Assembly (NCBI GenBank): GCA_934230965.1
Contig: CAKQFW010000113.1
Coordinates: forward strand, 1 to 6,768
DNA: 6,768 bases
Reading direction: 5' to 3'
Origin: an uncultured Prevotella sp.
Lineage (GTDB): Bacteria; Bacteroidota; Bacteroidia; Bacteroidales; Bacteroidaceae
In this document: positions 6,346 to 6,768 of the stretch, in pieces
How positions within the stretch are numbered: the first letter of the stretch is position 1
Layout: each line of letters starts with the position of its first letter
Notes under the pieces: generated by a model
Database searches by the model: none
Told to the model about the DNA's origin: nothing
What the model saw: the letters and a program-made list of their open reading frames with translations, nothing else
Translations under genes and position numbers: made by a program

Positions 6346-6396
6346 CATGTATCAATTATCGACACTAACATTCAATCATAATATATCACACAAGAT

Positions 6397-6768
6397 ATGA
6401 ACAAGAGCGACAGCATCGTTATCATACCAACGTATAACGAGAAGGAAAATATAGAGAAGATTATCCGCGCCGTGATGGGGCTGGAGAAGGCTTTCAACAT
6501 TCTGGTCATCGACGATGGCTCGCCCGACGGAACGGCCGCTATCGTGAAGGGGCTCATGGCCGACGAGTTTGCCGACCGCCTGTTCATCATTGAGCGTAGC
6601 GGAAAACTGGGCCTCGGCACCGCCTATATAGCTGGCTTTAAGTGGGCCTTAGCGCATGGCTACGACTATATTTTTGAGATGGATGCCGACTTTAGCCACG
6701 ACCCCAACGACCTGCCGCGCCTTTATGCCGCCTGCCATGACGAGGGTGCCGACGTGGCCAGTGGCTCG
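6397..6768 (+). CDS. DPM1-like family 2 glycosyltransferase (polyprenol-phosphate sugar synthase), 3' truncated
   Basis: The frame opens at ATG 6397 and runs off the window after 124 codons. It is a GT-A fold, GT2-family enzyme of the dolichol-phosphate mannosyltransferase type, which transfers a sugar (typically mannose) from a nucleotide sugar to a polyprenyl phosphate at the inner membrane face. Visible motifs in order are IIPTYNE (9-15), the nucleotide-binding VIDDGSPDGT (37-46), SGKLGLGTAYIAGFKWAL (68-85) and the metal-binding DAD in FEMDADFSHDP (D96, D98). No signal peptide or membrane segment is seen at the N-terminus, as expected for a cytosolic catalytic domain. The C-terminus is missing, so a membrane anchor there cannot be judged. 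It is transcribed divergently from the men operon from its own promoter. The sugar and lipid acceptor cannot be fixed from sequence alone. Confidence 0.9.
   Translation, partial: MNKSDSIVIIPTYNEKENIEKIIRAVMGLEKAFNILVIDDGSPDGTAAIVKGLMADEFADRLFIIERSGKLGLGTAYIAGFKWALAHGYDYIFEMDADFSHDPNDLPRLYAACHDEGADVASGS

Noticed and set aside
6372..6620. 82-residue minus-strand frame opposite the glycosyltransferase start.
   Set aside because: Shadow of the glycosyltransferase codons; the + strand frame carries all GT2 motifs.

Overview
The window looks like a chromosome segment from a Bacteroidales bacterium, most likely Prevotella-like. The protein versions of RsgA and the Men enzymes are of Bacteroidetes type. 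Start codons lack strong Shine-Dalgarno sequences, and the two divergent promoters match the Bacteroidetes consensus (TAnnTTTG near -7) rather than an E. coli sigma-70 consensus. The genus is inferred from general recall, not from a search.

Layout: the + strand opens with the 3' two-thirds or more of rsgA (1-702), a circularly permuted ribosome-assembly GTPase. It converges on a five-gene minus-strand operon. The two are separated by a 119-bp gap holding a perfect 52-bp palindrome (739-790), probably a bidirectional terminator. Read in its own direction, the operon is a hotdog thioesterase (menI-like, 6120-5701), menF (5704-4646), menD (4511-2754), menB (2743-1916) and menC (1853-822). A divergent + strand gene, a DPM1-like family 2 glycosyltransferase, begins at 6397 and is cut by the window end.

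The operon encodes much of the o-succinylbenzoate route to menaquinone. MenF makes isochorismate from chorismate. MenD adds the succinyl semialdehyde unit from 2-oxoglutarate. MenC dehydrates to o-succinylbenzoate. MenB closes the naphthoate ring on the CoA ester. The thioesterase probably releases 1,4-dihydroxy-2-naphthoate. MenH, MenE, MenA and the final methyltransferase are not in the window. Coupling is tight at menI/menF (ATGA overlap) and menD/menB (10 bp), and looser at menF/menD (134 bp, repeat-filled) and menB/menC (62 bp).

The parts least expected of a housekeeping operon are: a 36-codon reading frame in the operon leader whose first ~26 residues resemble the N-terminus of Fic-family AMP transferases, apparently a decayed fic gene; a 7-residue in-frame tandem repeat inside MenD; 22-bp and 14-bp tandem repeats plus a hairpin between menF and menD; the 52-bp palindrome; and an active-site His-to-Ser change in the thioesterase relative to E. 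coli YdiI. I see no wholly new multi-gene system, mobile element, CRISPR array or RNA gene.
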